A stretch of 64,000 bases of DNA from Macrothele yani (Eukaryota > Arthropoda > Arachnida > Araneae > Macrothelidae), in contig CM077007.1 in NCBI GenBank assembly GCA_039090855.1, positions 14,247,515 through 14,311,514 of the forward strand, given 5' to 3'. Each line of letters opens with the position of its first letter. The stretch's first letter is position 1. Shown piece by piece: positions 1 through 12,144 of the stretch. The notes under the pieces are model-generated. The model did no database searches, was not told the DNA's origin, and worked only from the letters and a program-made list of their open reading frames with translations. The position numbers and the translations under genes are program-made.

Positions 1-2427
1 ATTGAAGAAACGCTCAAACGAACCCATACACAATATTCAGAACAGTTACTATAAAAATATTACAGTAGGAGCACAGTCACTGTTTTTATATTACACACCA
101 CTTTTCTTCTTTTCCCAATCTGAAATCTTCGCCTGCAATGCTGCTTCTTCCAACTCTAGTTCCTTCCGTACTCTTTGTCTTTTTCCCTTCAATTCCTTTA
201 TTTCATGATCAATTTTTCTTTTTTCCTTCAGTTTTCTTTCTTCTTCATTTTGAAGAACACTTTTTTTCGCAAGATAATCCTGATATCTTCGTCTGGAGGC
301 TCTTACAGAAAGAAGAAGCCTTCTATTGATGGCAATGGGTTCTACTCCTCCCACATTTTTAACGGCATCAGAAACTGTTCTCTGACAAATCAGGGATTCT
401 TCCAGGAGATTTTCCTCAAGAAGAGACTTATTGACAGAAAATCCACTCCCACTGAAGCATTTCCATGAGACATAATGAGACAAATTTTTATTACATCCAA
501 AAGTTCACCGAATTGTTTTTGGTTGTCAAGTAGAGCACTGTAAAATTTGTCTAATCCAATGGAATCATCATGACTGTCTAAAATTTCATCAAACTGAGAC
601 TTTAAAGCAAATTGAGCTTCTACACACAATGAAGCGTACTGTTTATTAGCTTTTTCAGCACAGTCATCTGAAATCCTGTTTGCACTAAGTAAAACTTCGA
701 GCACAATTTCCACTCTCTTCTTGCCTAGACTCAGCTGCTGCACTATAATATTTGGGTCCAAACAAGTTACCCCGCGGACAAACTTAAATTTTAGTGGGCT
801 TTTCTCACGAAGTTTTTCAATCATACTGGTTACAAGTTTCCTAAATTCAAGCTTAAACTCTAATTTCTGCCTTTCTGAGCACTTCACTTCTTTTAATAGC
901 TTTTTAGCACTAAATCCAATATCAACTTTCTCAATTGAGAGAAGATTTTCACTTTTTGATACATCTAAAGTTAACAGTTTTGAGACACTATCAGCTTTAC
1001 TTAATTTGTCAGGCTTCAAGCTTCGTGCCATCAAATTTTTCATCAGATCCAGCAAATCAATGTGTAAGAAAAGAATTAAAAACTTTGGGCTCTGGAACCT
1101 TCTCAAAAAAAAAATTCACACTCTGAAGCTATAGTCCTAAATGCAGCCAATTTGCATTTCAGCAGTGGACTTTCCTTGAATTCTGCAAGAAACATGTGCT
1201 GTTTGCTGGAAACCGATGATTCTTGAACATATTTCTTGATATGATCATAGACAAGCAATGCCCTAGTCAAACAATTAACGTTTTCCAACCACCTTACAGT
1301 GCAAAATTTTTACATCCAGTAATCATAGTATAATTTGCACGGCAAGCAAGACTATCTTTTAAAAGGTAGTACAAGTTATGCAGAAAGTGATGTATATCCC
1401 ATTTCACTGCTTCAAGTCCAGTTTTCATAGCTCTATTGACCACGTGAAGACCACATACTCCAATGGCAACTAATAATTTACCATCTGGATTTTCAGTTCT
1501 AAGTTTATCTTTCAGCTTTTGAAGAAAGCTGAGATTAACATTAGGTCCATCCATTGACACTTGTAGCATGTTATCCAAGGGAAGAGGTGCACCTTTAATG
1601 AATTTCTCTAAAAGGTCAGTAGCTGTTGCCCGTCCTAAAAACACACTACTTAAGTATCTAGTGGAAACTTTTTGCAGATTGACGTCCCAATAACGAACAA
1701 ACTGATCCATTTGCCCACGCTGAGCAATTTTGTGTAGTGATTCATCAAAACAAATTACAAAGTCAGTGCTGAGCTTGTTGATGGCAAGAGTTTGTTATTA
1801 CAAAGAGAGTTCTTTTTCACAGAGGAAGTGAAAGAAGCAAGACTGGGCTGAGACATTTCAGCACGGATGTTTTTCAAATGATTAGGGCCATTTCCATGGC
1901 TGGAGACTGCCCGACGCATCATGTTGCTAAGCTTGAAAGTTTTAGAGCACATTTTGCAAAATGCTGATTCATTGTCACCGTTCACAGCAGCTATCCAACC
2001 AGAAAACTCAGGATTTAATTGTTCGTCCAACCATTGTTCATTAAACACACAATGCTTTGACATTACTGCAGTCTTAATTGCCTTTTAACAAGGTATAACT
2101 TATATCACAAATTTTCTTCTACTCCTTCGACCTAAAACAAAAAGAGAAATGTTAACAAGTAATGTAACACAACTTACAATAATAGGTAGGAAATACAAGG
2201 TTACATTAGTAGGAAGGGTAAGTTAGTGACTGTCTGCAACACCAAGTGCAAGTGTGTTGGGCGATGAGGGCGTCACTCCCCGACGTCGGGTTAAAACTAC
2301 TTGTAGTCTAACTGCGATTGAAATTTCCCTGACTTTTTTTTAAATATCACTGATTTCCCCTCGACTTTTACCAATATTTCAGGCATTTCCCTGACTATCC
2401 CTGACTTTTCAGAATGTGGACACCCTG
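1..2427 (-). mobile_element. hAT-superfamily DNA transposon, cut by the window edge
   Basis: The right boundary (the element's 5' end) is a CAGGGTGTCCAC terminus read on the minus strand at 2416-2427. It is followed inward by repeated 'gtcagggaaa'-type short motifs at 2320-2410, a subterminal pattern I know from hAT elements. The element sits inside a Tc1-like remnant: the sequence from 2428 onward aligns with the interior of the complete element at 42839-44058. The other end lies before position 1, so the 8-bp target duplication expected for hAT cannot be tested here. The transposase inside is broken. Confidence 0.8.
91..2063 (-). pseudogene. broken hAT transposase (BED-like finger, catalytic core, coiled-coil C-terminus)
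   Basis: Pieces lie in order on the minus strand. 2063-1755 encodes a BED-like finger (CKMC followed by a His-rich segment). At about 1790 the frame shifts and reads VICFDESLHKIAQRGQMD, the Asp-containing hallmark of one hAT transposase group. 1710-1294 carries GVCGLHVVNRA and the WDIHHFLHNL segment. 1106-390 carries the conserved SPLKFKFVRG and CLDPN stretch. The last piece (483-91) has GFSVNKSLLEENL and ends in a charged coiled coil. The region normally found between finger and core is missing, so there is an internal deletion as well as several frameshifts. It cannot encode an active enzyme. The hAT assignment is from motif recognition; the exact subfamily is not known to me. Confidence 0.8.
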
Positions 2428-2615
2428 TTGTTTGTTCTATGGATCCTCCACCACACATCCTCCAGCAGCTGTCAGATGCACTACAATTAGTATGGCTTCA
2501 CATACCTTCGAGCACCTTATTGAGTCACCCCCAGCCCGTCTAACTGCTGTCCACGCTGCACACAGCGGTTACTCTGGATATTAGCTGGTGGTCACAATAA
2601 TGTGACTCGACTGTG
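2428..2615 (+). mobile_element. 3' end of a Tc1-like element, truncated by the hAT insertion
   Basis: This stretch aligns with about the last 190 bases of the complete Tc1-like element at 42839-44058: the codons around MDPPPRTLQQLSDALQ, the C-terminal EYSWWSQ-like end (here ending in a stop after SGY), and the terminal inverted repeat ending gactcgactgtg at 2615, followed by the TA target. The copies differ by scattered substitutions, so this insertion is old. The rest of the element was displaced by the hAT insertion and would lie left of the window. Confidence 0.85.
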
Positions 2616-3088
2616 TATAAATGCCATGGAACCTGTAAGTCGGTCAAGCCACAAATTTGCTGAAGCCCCTCCCACCCTGCCCTCCCCAATGGTTTCCAAA
2701 GTAACTTATTATGAATCTGCTAAATCAAATGAAACAGAATTTTCACCACTCTCCAATGGTGCAGGTGTAAGTAATCCAGGTGGGGTCAAAAGTCCTGTGG
2801 TTATGCAGGTAGAAAACAAAGTCTGGTTTGACCGAGAATGGGGCGGAAGATTTCAGGTGCGAATCACAGCCAGCATTCTTTTGAACTCAAGGAGGTTAGA
2901 ATAAGATCTCCAGTGAAATCAGATCCACTGGAGAACAACCTGAGAAAGATGCAAGAAAGAAACAGGTAAACCAATTTTCTGACATATTTGGAAAATCTAA
3001 ATAACTAATTAAATTCATCCTGTCCATATTAACAGTCGACAAAAAGGTTGATACACTGATATGACGAACAGGTATGTAGAGGCATATA
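2616..3088. other. no recognisable gene
   Basis: A 100-codon ORF begins at 2602 inside the Tc1 terminal repeat and runs to 2904, but it has no motif I recognise and starts in transposon sequence. I see nothing else here. Confidence 0.5.
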
Positions 3089-5342
3089 CAGTGTAACCTC
3101 GATATCTCGAATCTCACAGGAACAGAAAACAAATTTCAGAAAAAGAGTTTTTGAGATATCAAGGTTCTATTTTAAATAAAGCTTTTCAGATCAATAATAC
3201 ATTACACATTATAGTTTACAAATATGTACATATACAAGATACCTTAACAAAAATAATCCGTCAATAAAGGCTGATGCCTGGTTAAACGTTTCTGCGACTG
3301 AACAATTTTCTCTAAGGAAGCATTTGAGGCAAATGATTCAGAACCTATATTTTCCAAGGATTCCAAAAAAGTACGCAATGTATTAACAGCTCTTTCTGCT
3401 TCCTTCACAGCCACTTTTTGGCACTCTTCCTGCTGCTCCACTTCATCATCATCTTTATCAGATGCTGCTTTTACATCTGCTACAATCTATGCATCCGTTA
3501 AAGTATTGCATGTTTGAAGGGAAGTGTCAACTTCCAAGAAATCATCGAATGAAATGGCAAGATTTAGGTTCTGTTTGATAACCACCCACTGTTCCAAATT
3601 GACACTATCTCCGTCTTGAGCTTCGACTACAGTTAGATCAGCAGTCTGCTCTTGTTCCTCATTATTGCTTCTTTCTCAGAATCCTGCTTTGATGAAACAA
3701 TTTTTTATTTTTCCTTAGTAACATTTCTCCAAGCAAAGTCAGCCATCCACATTGCATTCAAGACATTGATGGTGGGAAGGGCTTTAGCTTCACTAATAAT
3801 GCCTACAAGTTTCCTAACCAGCTGCTGCCTGTATCCGACTTTGAACCTACGGACGGTACCTTGACTGAGAGGATGTAACTTCAATGTCGTGTTAGGAGGC
3901 AAAAATTTCACAGTGATATTTTTTAGACTTGGAAGATTGGAGTGGGCATTACAGTTATCAATAAAAAGGAGAATCTTTCTTTTATTCAGTGCCATAGCTT
4001 TGTCAACTCGATTCAGCCAATCACCAAAAATTTTGCTTGTCATCCAGGCTCTCCTGTTTGCTTTGTATTTCATGGGAAATCATTTAATCTTAGCCAAACA
4101 CCTGGGGTTTTCTGCTCGTCCAATCATTAATGGCAGAAGTTTTTCATTGCCCCTTTGATTTGCTGCTAAGAGTATAGTCGCATGTACTCCATTTTGTTTA
4201 CCACCACGGCACTCCTCTCCCTTGAATGTAGCTGTTTTATCTGGCAAACACTGGAAAAATAACCCTGTTTCGTTGGCATGAAACAAATCATCTGGTTCGT
4301 ATCTTTGTAAAAGAGAAGGAAGCTCTTTGAACCACTCTTCACAAACAATTTGGTTTACCAATGCACTTTCGCCACAAAGTTTCCTAAAGGTTATATTCTG
4401 CTGGTTTTTAAAGTTTTCCAGCCACCCGTTGCTAGCTTTTAATTCCCTGTAGGCCATCTCCTTTGGCAAAGTCTTCTGCTTTCTACTGCAACAGTGATCC
4501 TCTGACAGGAACTCCTTGATCACGGCATGGCACAAACCACTTCCGCACACACACTTCCACTTTGGGGTATGCTGATTTCGAATTTTCTTTACTTTTCTCT
4601 TGTTTTCATCATAGTTTTTTTCGATAATTTCTCTGTTTTTTTATGATTGTTGAAAGCATACTCGAAGGTATTCCAAACTTTACAGCAATTTCATTTTTCT
4701 TCATTGTTGTGTTTTCATCCAAAGATTTCAAGATTTTAACTTTTTGTTCAATTGGAAGCATGTTTAACTTTCATTTTACTCCTGCCATTGTTGTAATTTA
4801 ATGTTACAATCTCTTAGGGTGGCCACTGACTACACATTCACAACACTCAGAAACATCCAGGAATGTCTTACTGTGCCCATGGACTTTGCAAATTGAAACG
4901 ATTTCCAAGAACAAAGAGTGAAGGAAAACTGATGCTGACCTGGTCACGTGGTCATTCACAGGAAATGAGTGAAACCAAAGACGGCTCTGAGTGGAACTGG
5001 TTCCGAGCAGTCGGAGTGACGTCACACTCTCCCTATTCATGCTCCAAGAAAGACTCGCTTGGTCAGGGAATGACCCCCACCCCCGAATGGAATTCTTAGA
5101 ATGCATTTCTTTAAGATTCTAACAAAAGACCCTCATCCCCCTAAAGGAGATGAACAATGAACACAAAGACATCTGAACACCTGTTTGTAAACGCCTTGCA
5201 TTTCTTCGGCACAGGAGTCTCTAATAATTCAAGATAACAAGGGTTTTGAAGAAAATGCTTCGAGATAACTATGAAAAATACACTGTCTTAATACCTAAAG
5301 TGAAGGGGAAAACTATTTTTTCGAGATATCAAGGTTCAACTG
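3089..5342 (-). mobile_element. Tigger/pogo-type DNA transposon with terminal inverted repeats
   Basis: Left terminus cagtgtaacctcgatatct (3089-3107) and right terminus (5342 read inward) cagttgaaccttgatatct form inverted repeats. TA dinucleotides flank both ends (3087-3088 and 5343-5344), as expected for Tc1/mariner/pogo insertion. The length of about 2.25 kb and the pogo-type transposase on the minus strand fit a Tigger element. The repeats differ at several positions, so the copy is not young. Confidence 0.88.
3244..4788 (-). pseudogene. Tigger/pogo transposase (HTH + CENP-B HTH + DDE), broken
   Basis: Reading the minus strand, 4761-4620 gives an N-terminal helix-turn-helix (KNEIAVKFGIPSSMLSTII). 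4550-4080 gives the CENP-B-type DNA-binding segment (NGWLENFKNQQNITFRKLCG) and the first catalytic Asp in DDLFHANETGLFF. 4073-3705 gives the second catalytic Asp in LLFIDNCNAH. The usual third motif QPLDQG reads HPLSQG here, so the last catalytic Asp is Ser. 3441-3244 gives the C-terminus ending QPLLTDYF. Frameshifts and stops separate the parts, including an in-frame stop five codons after a possible start at 4788. Defective both by frame and by active-site loss. DDE_1 family membership is confident. Confidence 0.88.
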
Positions 5343-5344
5343 TA

Positions 5345-6107
5345 GTATATTACAAACAATCCATGTGTTTGCTGATGATTTTGTCTTCATTTACAGTACT
5401 GATCACCAAATCTAAGAAAATGTTCACTGAAAGCACCATATGCTTTGCATGAAATGTTCCAAACAATATATTACATACTTCATTTGTAGTACAACTAATA
5501 TTTTCTGCACAGTTTAGTCCATAAAAGAAATCAAAGCAGTCTTGGGTGCTGTCCTGAAACCTACAACTGGCAAGAGTACAATGATTTGGGCCTGCAGTGT
5601 CACTTGATTTATGTATTATTTCTCAATGCCAGAAGCAACAAAGCTTTGAAGAAAATACTCATGTAACTTTTAAAATTTCAGTTTTTCAGAAGCTTGAGTA
5701 TATTATTCACTTTCAATTAAATTTTATCAGAGATCTGATGACAACCCAACAAAATACAGGTGTAACAACATTGGCAACAATGACTTTATTTCTCCAGTCC
5801 ATAAAATACATTCAGCAATTAATCTTTCATTTTATTTTCCACAATGAAGTGGATTATGACACAAGAGTAACCAAGTTTTTCTAGAACATAATCTTACTCT
5901 ACTTGCAAGTTATGTGTATAGGAGTTAAAAGCTGAACAAAATTTTTATATTTTACAAGCCACTTAAAACCTCTTTGTTAAGACTACAGAGTATAGTTACT
6001 AAATGTTGAAGGAATACCTCTAAAGTGCAACATTTGGGGATGATTTTTTTTTTCTTTCTTGCCACTGGTAACTGGTAAACTTATCACTGTTTCTTTCTTT
6101 CTCCATT
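5345..6107. other. no recognisable gene
   Basis: AT-rich sequence with only short chance ORFs. I see no repeat or motif of note. Confidence 0.5.
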
Positions 6108-6109
6108 TA

Positions 6110-7606
6110 CACACTGGTGTGCAAAAATTAAGGACGAAGAGGAGAAATCAGCATAACAGCGGAACAAGCAGGCAGAACGGACCGAAAGACCACTCAGGAG
6201 ATAGACTAGGGTCCGGTACGGTAGAGCATGCGCATATATGCAGCATGACGTGGGGGGTATAAACCACACGGGCGGTGTACGCTCAGCAATTCGGTGAAAG
6301 CTATTGCACGGTGTACATCGGTTTGAACGACGTCGAGTTGCTGCCACCGTGTGATATGGCCAACAGGCAATCCAGTAGACGACATCTGGATGACTTTACC
6401 CAAGGGCGCGTCATTGAGAAATTGGAAGAAAGTCGAAGTGTCACTAGTGTGGCCAAGGAGTTCGGGATCGCTCACAGCATAGTTTCACGAGCTTGGAGAG
6501 CATTTCAAACGACAGCAACATCTGTCCGAGAGTTTAGCAGTGGTCGTCCACGAGCAACCACGGCGGCGGACGATCTGTAGACAGACGGCAGACAGCAGAA
6601 GAAATCATAAGGCACATGCAACAGACAATTGGACGTCTGTTATCGTATTTGACTGTGGCCAGGAGGCTGCACAAAGGTGGTTATTTGCACGATGACCAGT
6701 ACGGTGTGTGTCATTAACGCCTGCTCATCGGAGACGGCGGTTTCGGTGGTGCAAGGAACACAAGAACTGAACACATCAGCAATGGGGTCAAGTTCTCTTT
6801 ACGGATGAGAGCTGATTTAGTCTGACGAGCGATTCTGGACGTATACACATCTGGAGAGAGCAGGGAACACGCAATCACACCTCCAACATCATAAAAAAGG
6901 ACCGGTTTGGAGGTGGCTGAGTTCTCATTTGGGGTGGTATCATGCTTGGTAGCCATACTGACCTCCACATCTTCCAAGGAGGTTCAGTCACTGGTGTCCG
7001 CTATTGTACCGAGGTTCTCCTGCCTCACGTACGTCTGTTTAGAGGTGCTGTGGGTCCTGAGTTCCTCTTCATGGACGACAACGCTACACCTCATCGTACA
7101 GTGGCTGTTGGAGAGTGAAGATATTCAATGCATTGATTGGCCTGCCAGGTCCCCGGACCTAAATCCAATCGAACACCTGTGGGACCTTCTCGGGAGACGC
7201 TTGGCAGCACATCACCATCCGCCAGCAATGATTCCGCAGCTGCGATTGGCACTACAAGATAAATGGGCTGCAATGCCTCAACAGCTCCTTGGCAACCTCG
7301 TCCTCAGCATGAACAGACGTTGTAAATCCTGCAGCACAGTCAGGGGTGATCATATCCCCTACCAAAGACTGGATTTTTCTTGGCAGCCGCCTGTCACATG
7401 GACGTTTCTGTCCAGTTGTGCTCGAAGCTACCTTTTCAATAAGGTGCCTTTCTATCCTTTGGATTCCTTGTTTGGACAGTTTTGCTCACTTGTCCCATAT
7501 TCTTACATCTTGGGGATTTTATGGTATGATTTGAGTCGATGTGGAGCACTTCTGCACAATGTTACATTCGAAAAACCGTCTCGTCCTTAATTTTTGCACG
7601 CCAGTG
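6110..7606 (+). mobile_element. Tc1-like DNA transposon
   Basis: The ends form inverted repeats of about 24 bases: left cactggtgtgcaaaaattaa (from 6112) and the same outward pattern at 7606 (cactggcgtgcaaaaattaa on the minus strand). TA dinucleotides flank them at 6108-6109 and 7607-7608. The left end has two extra bases compared with the right. A broken transposase lies between on the plus strand. Confidence 0.87.
6356..7363 (+). pseudogene. Tc1-like transposase, frameshifted
   Basis: Translation from the ATG at 6356 gives a paired-like helix-turn-helix (RVIEKLEESRSVTSVAKEFG, then IVSRAWRAF) and a GRPRATT linker typical of Tc1-like transposases. The frame breaks at the stop near 6580 and again around 6780-6950, where the GHVLFTDES-type region is scrambled. 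It is legible again at 7100-7363 with WPARSPDLNPIEHLWDLLGR, which keeps the third catalytic Glu (DD34E type), and a C-terminus ending near RGDHIPY. Dead copy; a transposase of this type would excise and reinsert the element at TA. Confidence 0.85.
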
Positions 7607-7608
7607 TA

Positions 7609-9729
7609 CAAACATAATATTACAGATAAATAATTTACAGCTGACAACCTTTATCAGCTATTAAAATGCTTTGCAAAATATACATGTTCTTTACACAAGA
7701 GTGAAAAAATCAATGCAATAGTGATCTGCAATTATATGTTGTCAATTTTATTGCAACTTATGTAAATGCCATTAGAAAAAAGTATTAAGTATAGAATAAT
7801 TCTGGTAGCCAAGTCTAAAATTATTCCATCCATACCAACCATTTAGTTTTTCACAATAATTATTTCTCTGTGCACAGTGTATTAGTTTCTATAGAAACAA
7901 GAATTCTCATAGAAAAAAGAGTTAGCCTCCATATTGGAATACTATCAAAATATTGATACACTAATGGTCACATGGATTCTGTTTCAATCAGGATAACCAA
8001 TATTTAATGTACTCAGTTTACTGCAAGAAAAACCTTGAGACTGTTCAGAAGTCAAATAAGTTTTCATATCATTAACCTTACAGTTTTGTCCAGGTCTATT
8101 TGACCCTATTTTTTAAAAAAAATGCACCAAAGTAACCACCTGAAGGAGAAGTTTTTCCCAAAAGTTTCCAAGTAAAATCCGTACATCTTTAAAATTTAGT
8201 TTTTTATTTAATGAACTAGGAAGCCAACATTTCAAAATGAGCTTTATTTACAGGATATTTTTTTCCTAGTAGAAGTTTTATGAAATTATTTGTTAGCACA
8301 TAAGCATTACCTGTTTGGTAGTCCTTAGTAGTGCAAGGACCTCAATGGACCGAATCATGTTATGGTCATAAAATAATTACTTGGTTGGTGGTTTTTAGTG
8401 GTACAAAGGCCCCTCATTGGGCCTAAGAATGCCAAGCTTATAATTATTACTTGTTTGGAGGGTATTTTTTATGTTAATGTTACATTCAGATCAATGACCT
8501 CATTGGCTCATACTGTAATACATTTGTAATACCCAAACTACTATTTTATTTTAGCACACACAACTGTACAAATGATAGTCTTTTGTTGAGTTGATGCAAG
8601 GCATGAAAGCACATTCACTGCAAGTTGAGTCAAACATTCATGTTGGTTAAGAGCATATAGAGGATGTTTAATTAATTCTAAGTGCAAGTAATTCATACAT
8701 TTTGACAGCCTCAATCATTAATGTATCATCCTTCATCACAGCTATGAAATACCAAAACCCACTCATACCTATCAGTTTGAATTTGTGTAATAAGCTGACT
8801 AAGAGTTCACTTTCACAAAAACTGGGGGAAGAGAGTTCATTATCACTACACCATTTTAGGACAACATAAATCAAGAACTAACAATATTCTGTAATAAATC
8901 CAGAGAAACACATAGTGACCTGCAACATCAAACAAGTTTTAAATTTGGCCATCCAACAATATTAGTATGTTCAAATCATAACATCTGCTAATCATGCTAC
9001 TTATACTACCCCACTTGTAAGTCAATGTGTAAATATTTCTTTACTTAGACTTACATTTTTGTAGTTGTTTTTTAAATCTGTTTTACTTTTTAAGTATTTA
9101 TTAAAAGCAATTTGATACTTAGAATGAGTACAAGCACTCTCACTGATTATAACATCCTAAATGTAACACAGAAGTTATATTAACCTGAACAGAACAGGGT
9201 TAAAGCAAAAGGTTGTATGGCAGATAATATATAAAACAAACTGAATATTCACAGTAATTTTAAACACCTACTACAAGTCATTCTTCAAAGCAACAAGCTG
9301 ATGACTTTTAACTACAACATAGTATATCCACAAATGCTTGAAAATTAGTATTAGCCAAATAAATGGAAGGCAAACTTAATAATTTGTAAATTAGTATAAT
9401 ACAAAAATACTTAAAATCAATAAAAGAATATTCCAAAGATTAAAATTTGTGTAATCTTTTTTTCTTATCAAACAACATAACTAAAGAAACTGATTTTACC
9501 TATATCATCTAGTGTCCCTCAGCAGTAACGTGCATTAATACAAATTAAAGTTGAACAAGATGTTTGCAAGTTTTTAAAATAAAATTGTTGATAATTTTGC
9601 CAATATTATGCCAACTACGATGGAATTGTTGATGCTTTCATGACACAACTTGATAAAACAAAAAATCAGGTCAGGCGATTTCTCATGACACTGACATGAA
9701 GAATTTGATCCTGGTTTGTTTCCTGATAT
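7609..9729. other. no recognisable gene
   Basis: About 2.1 kb of AT-rich sequence. A weak internal similarity is visible between 8315-8365 and 8375-8430 (both contain a 'ttggtagt/ggt..agtg' phrase followed by 'ggacc/gggcc' and an aat(c/g)atg-like run). It may be an old short duplication. No protein motif seen. Confidence 0.5.
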
Positions 9730-9731
9730 TA

Positions 9732-11098
9732 CATTCGCGGACAATGAAATTTGCGCACCTAGAAGAAAACATGCCACAACAGCGAAAATTTGCAAATAGC
9801 TAGAGTGTGTGCTGGTATGCAAATGATCCACGTTTGGTGCGAATGCGTATGACCACACACCCTGTGGTGGCGCTGCAAGCACGAACCGGCAGCCTAATAA
9901 ACAGCCGTACAGTTGATGCCCCATGAAAGTGAAAAGCACCGGCTGACACAAGCAGGTGTACAGAGTGACAAGAATGCCGGGTAGATGCCAGAGACGTCAA
10001 TTTACACAACTTAGACTTTGAGGGAGGCCTGATCATCGGGCTGAAAACCACAGGGTGGTCGGCACGCCATATAGCCAGTCACGTAGATCGTTGGGAGCAG
10101 TGGACATGTGATGGCACTGCCACATGGTGGAGCAGTTCCGGATGGACCAGGAGGACCACTGGTAGAGAGGATTGACAAATCATGCGCCAGGCACGAATGG
10201 ATCCCAAGGGGACCCAGTCTACTATACAGGCAGATGTAGCGGTTTCTGCGTGCCCATGAACCATTTCTCGACACCTCGCGGATGCGAATCTGTGATCCCA
10301 GTGCCCCTTATGTGTGTTGTCATTAACGTCGGAATATTGCCCGCTCCGTGTGCAGTGGTGCCAGCCCAGAGCGACGTGTGGTGTTTAGCGATGAGTGTCG
10401 CTTTGTTTTGGGGACAGATGATCATCATGTCCGGGTGTAAAGGTCCCCGGATCAACGTCACAATTCCAACCTCGCCATCGATCGCCACACCTCCCCCACC
10501 ACTGCAGGCATTATGGTCTGGGATCCATTGCCTACGATAGCCGATCAGCTCTAGTAGTGGTACGTGGATCATTGACGGGCCAGCAATATGTGGATGAAAT
10601 CTTAAGGCTTCATGTGCTCCCATTTCTGGCCGGTATTCCACGTATGCTATATTAGAAGGATAATGCCCACCCGCACATGGCTCGGGTTGCCCAGGACTGC
10701 CTGCGTCATTGTCCAGACACTTCCTTGGCCTACCCACTCCCCAGACATGTCCCTTTTCAAGCATGTGTGGGGCCAGTTTAAACGCTGCCTGCCGTCGTGC
10801 CGGACTATCCCGAATTTGGAGCACACCGTCCAATATGTGTGGGCTAGTCTGCCGCACGACAACATCAGGCGTCTGTTTGCCTCCATGCTGGACTGTATTG
10901 CAGCATGTATCACTGCGCAAGATGGTGCGAAGTGCTATTGAAAATGACCGGACGGTGTGCCACAGATCCCTCAGTAATTGCCCCTGCAGCTCTGTTTTTG
11001 CCATCATCTGTATCATTCATCTGTATCATTACGTCCATAAAATTTCAATTCAATCTGATGCTTCCTTCTTGGTGCACAAATTTCACTGTCCGTGAGTG
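9732..11098 (+). mobile_element. Tc1-like DNA transposon (second lineage)
   Basis: The termini match as inverted repeats: left cattcgcggacaatgaaatt and right (read inward) cactcacggacagtgaaatt, each followed by tgcgcacc or tgtgcacc. TA lies at 9730-9731 and 11099-11100. The size (1.37 kb) is normal for a Tc1-like element. Its repeats are unlike those at 6110, 22036, 34262, 42839 or 44807, so it is a separate lineage. Confidence 0.88.
9974..11000 (+). pseudogene. Tc1-like transposase, degraded; catalytic Glu lost
   Basis: From 9974 the plus strand reads MPGRCQRRQFTQL and, after a stop, GLIIGLKTTGWSARHIASHV. This is the helix-turn-helix start of the MPRR...FERGRIIG group of Tc1-like transposases that is common in arthropods. 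Near 10660 an N-A-H-P...RVAQDCLRH stretch marks the second catalytic region. The third motif, usually SPDLSPIEHVW, reads SPDMSLFKHVW, so the catalytic Glu is replaced by Lys. Many stops and frame changes lie between. The downstream phrase LPHDNIRRLFASML is well conserved. Confidence 0.82.
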
Positions 11099-11100
11099 TA

Positions 11101-12132
11101 GACTATAATCAAGATCATGGATTTACTAAAAACATGCAGGAGATCATGGAACTATTCTAATTAAATAATCGTATTTGATTTTCTATGCATCTTAATACAC
11201 CACTTCCACAGCATATCTTTGTATAAAGAATCCAAATTTGTGGGGACATCTTTTCATTCCACATATAAATCTCAGTTCAATGTGTGTGTGGATCTGCAAG
11301 TCTGTACGATTTTGATAACTTCACAAACTAATGCATATGTCTGGAAATTCTGTTATAATGTAGTGAATTAATCATTACATAAAAAAACAGATCTCCCAAT
11401 GCTATAATTGGTGCCTTTTGCTAAAATACAGTTTCTCACTTTTATATGTAATTCAGCGTTAGTTCTGATATTTTGCTGTAGTTTCTAATGCTTTTTGTGA
11501 TTATACATTAAAATTTGAATTTCAGATTCTCAAAAATACACTGTTCTTTGATTCTTTTACAACGTCGAGGGAACGTTGTAGTGTTCCTTTTTGGTGCAGC
11601 CAGAGTTGAACCTTGATCCTATCAGAGAAGAGTATGTTGTTTACTTTCGGTTTGGATGAAAAACTGGTTTCACATTTCATAACTCACACATATGTGCTAT
11701 TTAAAAATTCATAAATCTCTGGGATGTGACTTTGTGGATCCACTATTTCAATGCATAGTAGAATAAAATCCTAAACGTATCATCAACACTCACCATTCTG
11801 GTTTCAAATGGATGCACTCAGGATCCGAAGAGGAAAAAGCTGGTAATTCACAAGTTCCATACTCAAGCACTAGTCTCAGATTCTTAATTGTAAAGATTTC
11901 ACTTAATGTGTAGAATCATGATTTTTTATAGACAAACAAAGCATCAAAAGAGAAGCTTGATTTTCATAGGCATCATGATAAAATGTATCATAATTTGTAA
12001 CGCTTTTTTTCTTTCACTGCCAATTTTACTTTAAATAAATCATTATTAAGGAATGTCTCACACTTCTTTAAAGCATAAATTTTACGATAGTATTTAATGT
12101 TTAGAAATTTTATAGAAAAACGTATAACTGAG
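11101..12132. other. no recognisable gene
   Basis: AT-rich sequence of about 1 kb with no motif, repeat or plausible ORF that I can support. Confidence 0.5.
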
Positions 12133-12144
12133 CTTCCACTGTAT

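Noticed and set aside
2602..2904. 100-codon ORF as a host exon
   Set aside because: It starts inside the Tc1-like terminal repeat and has no recognised motif or supporting splice context.
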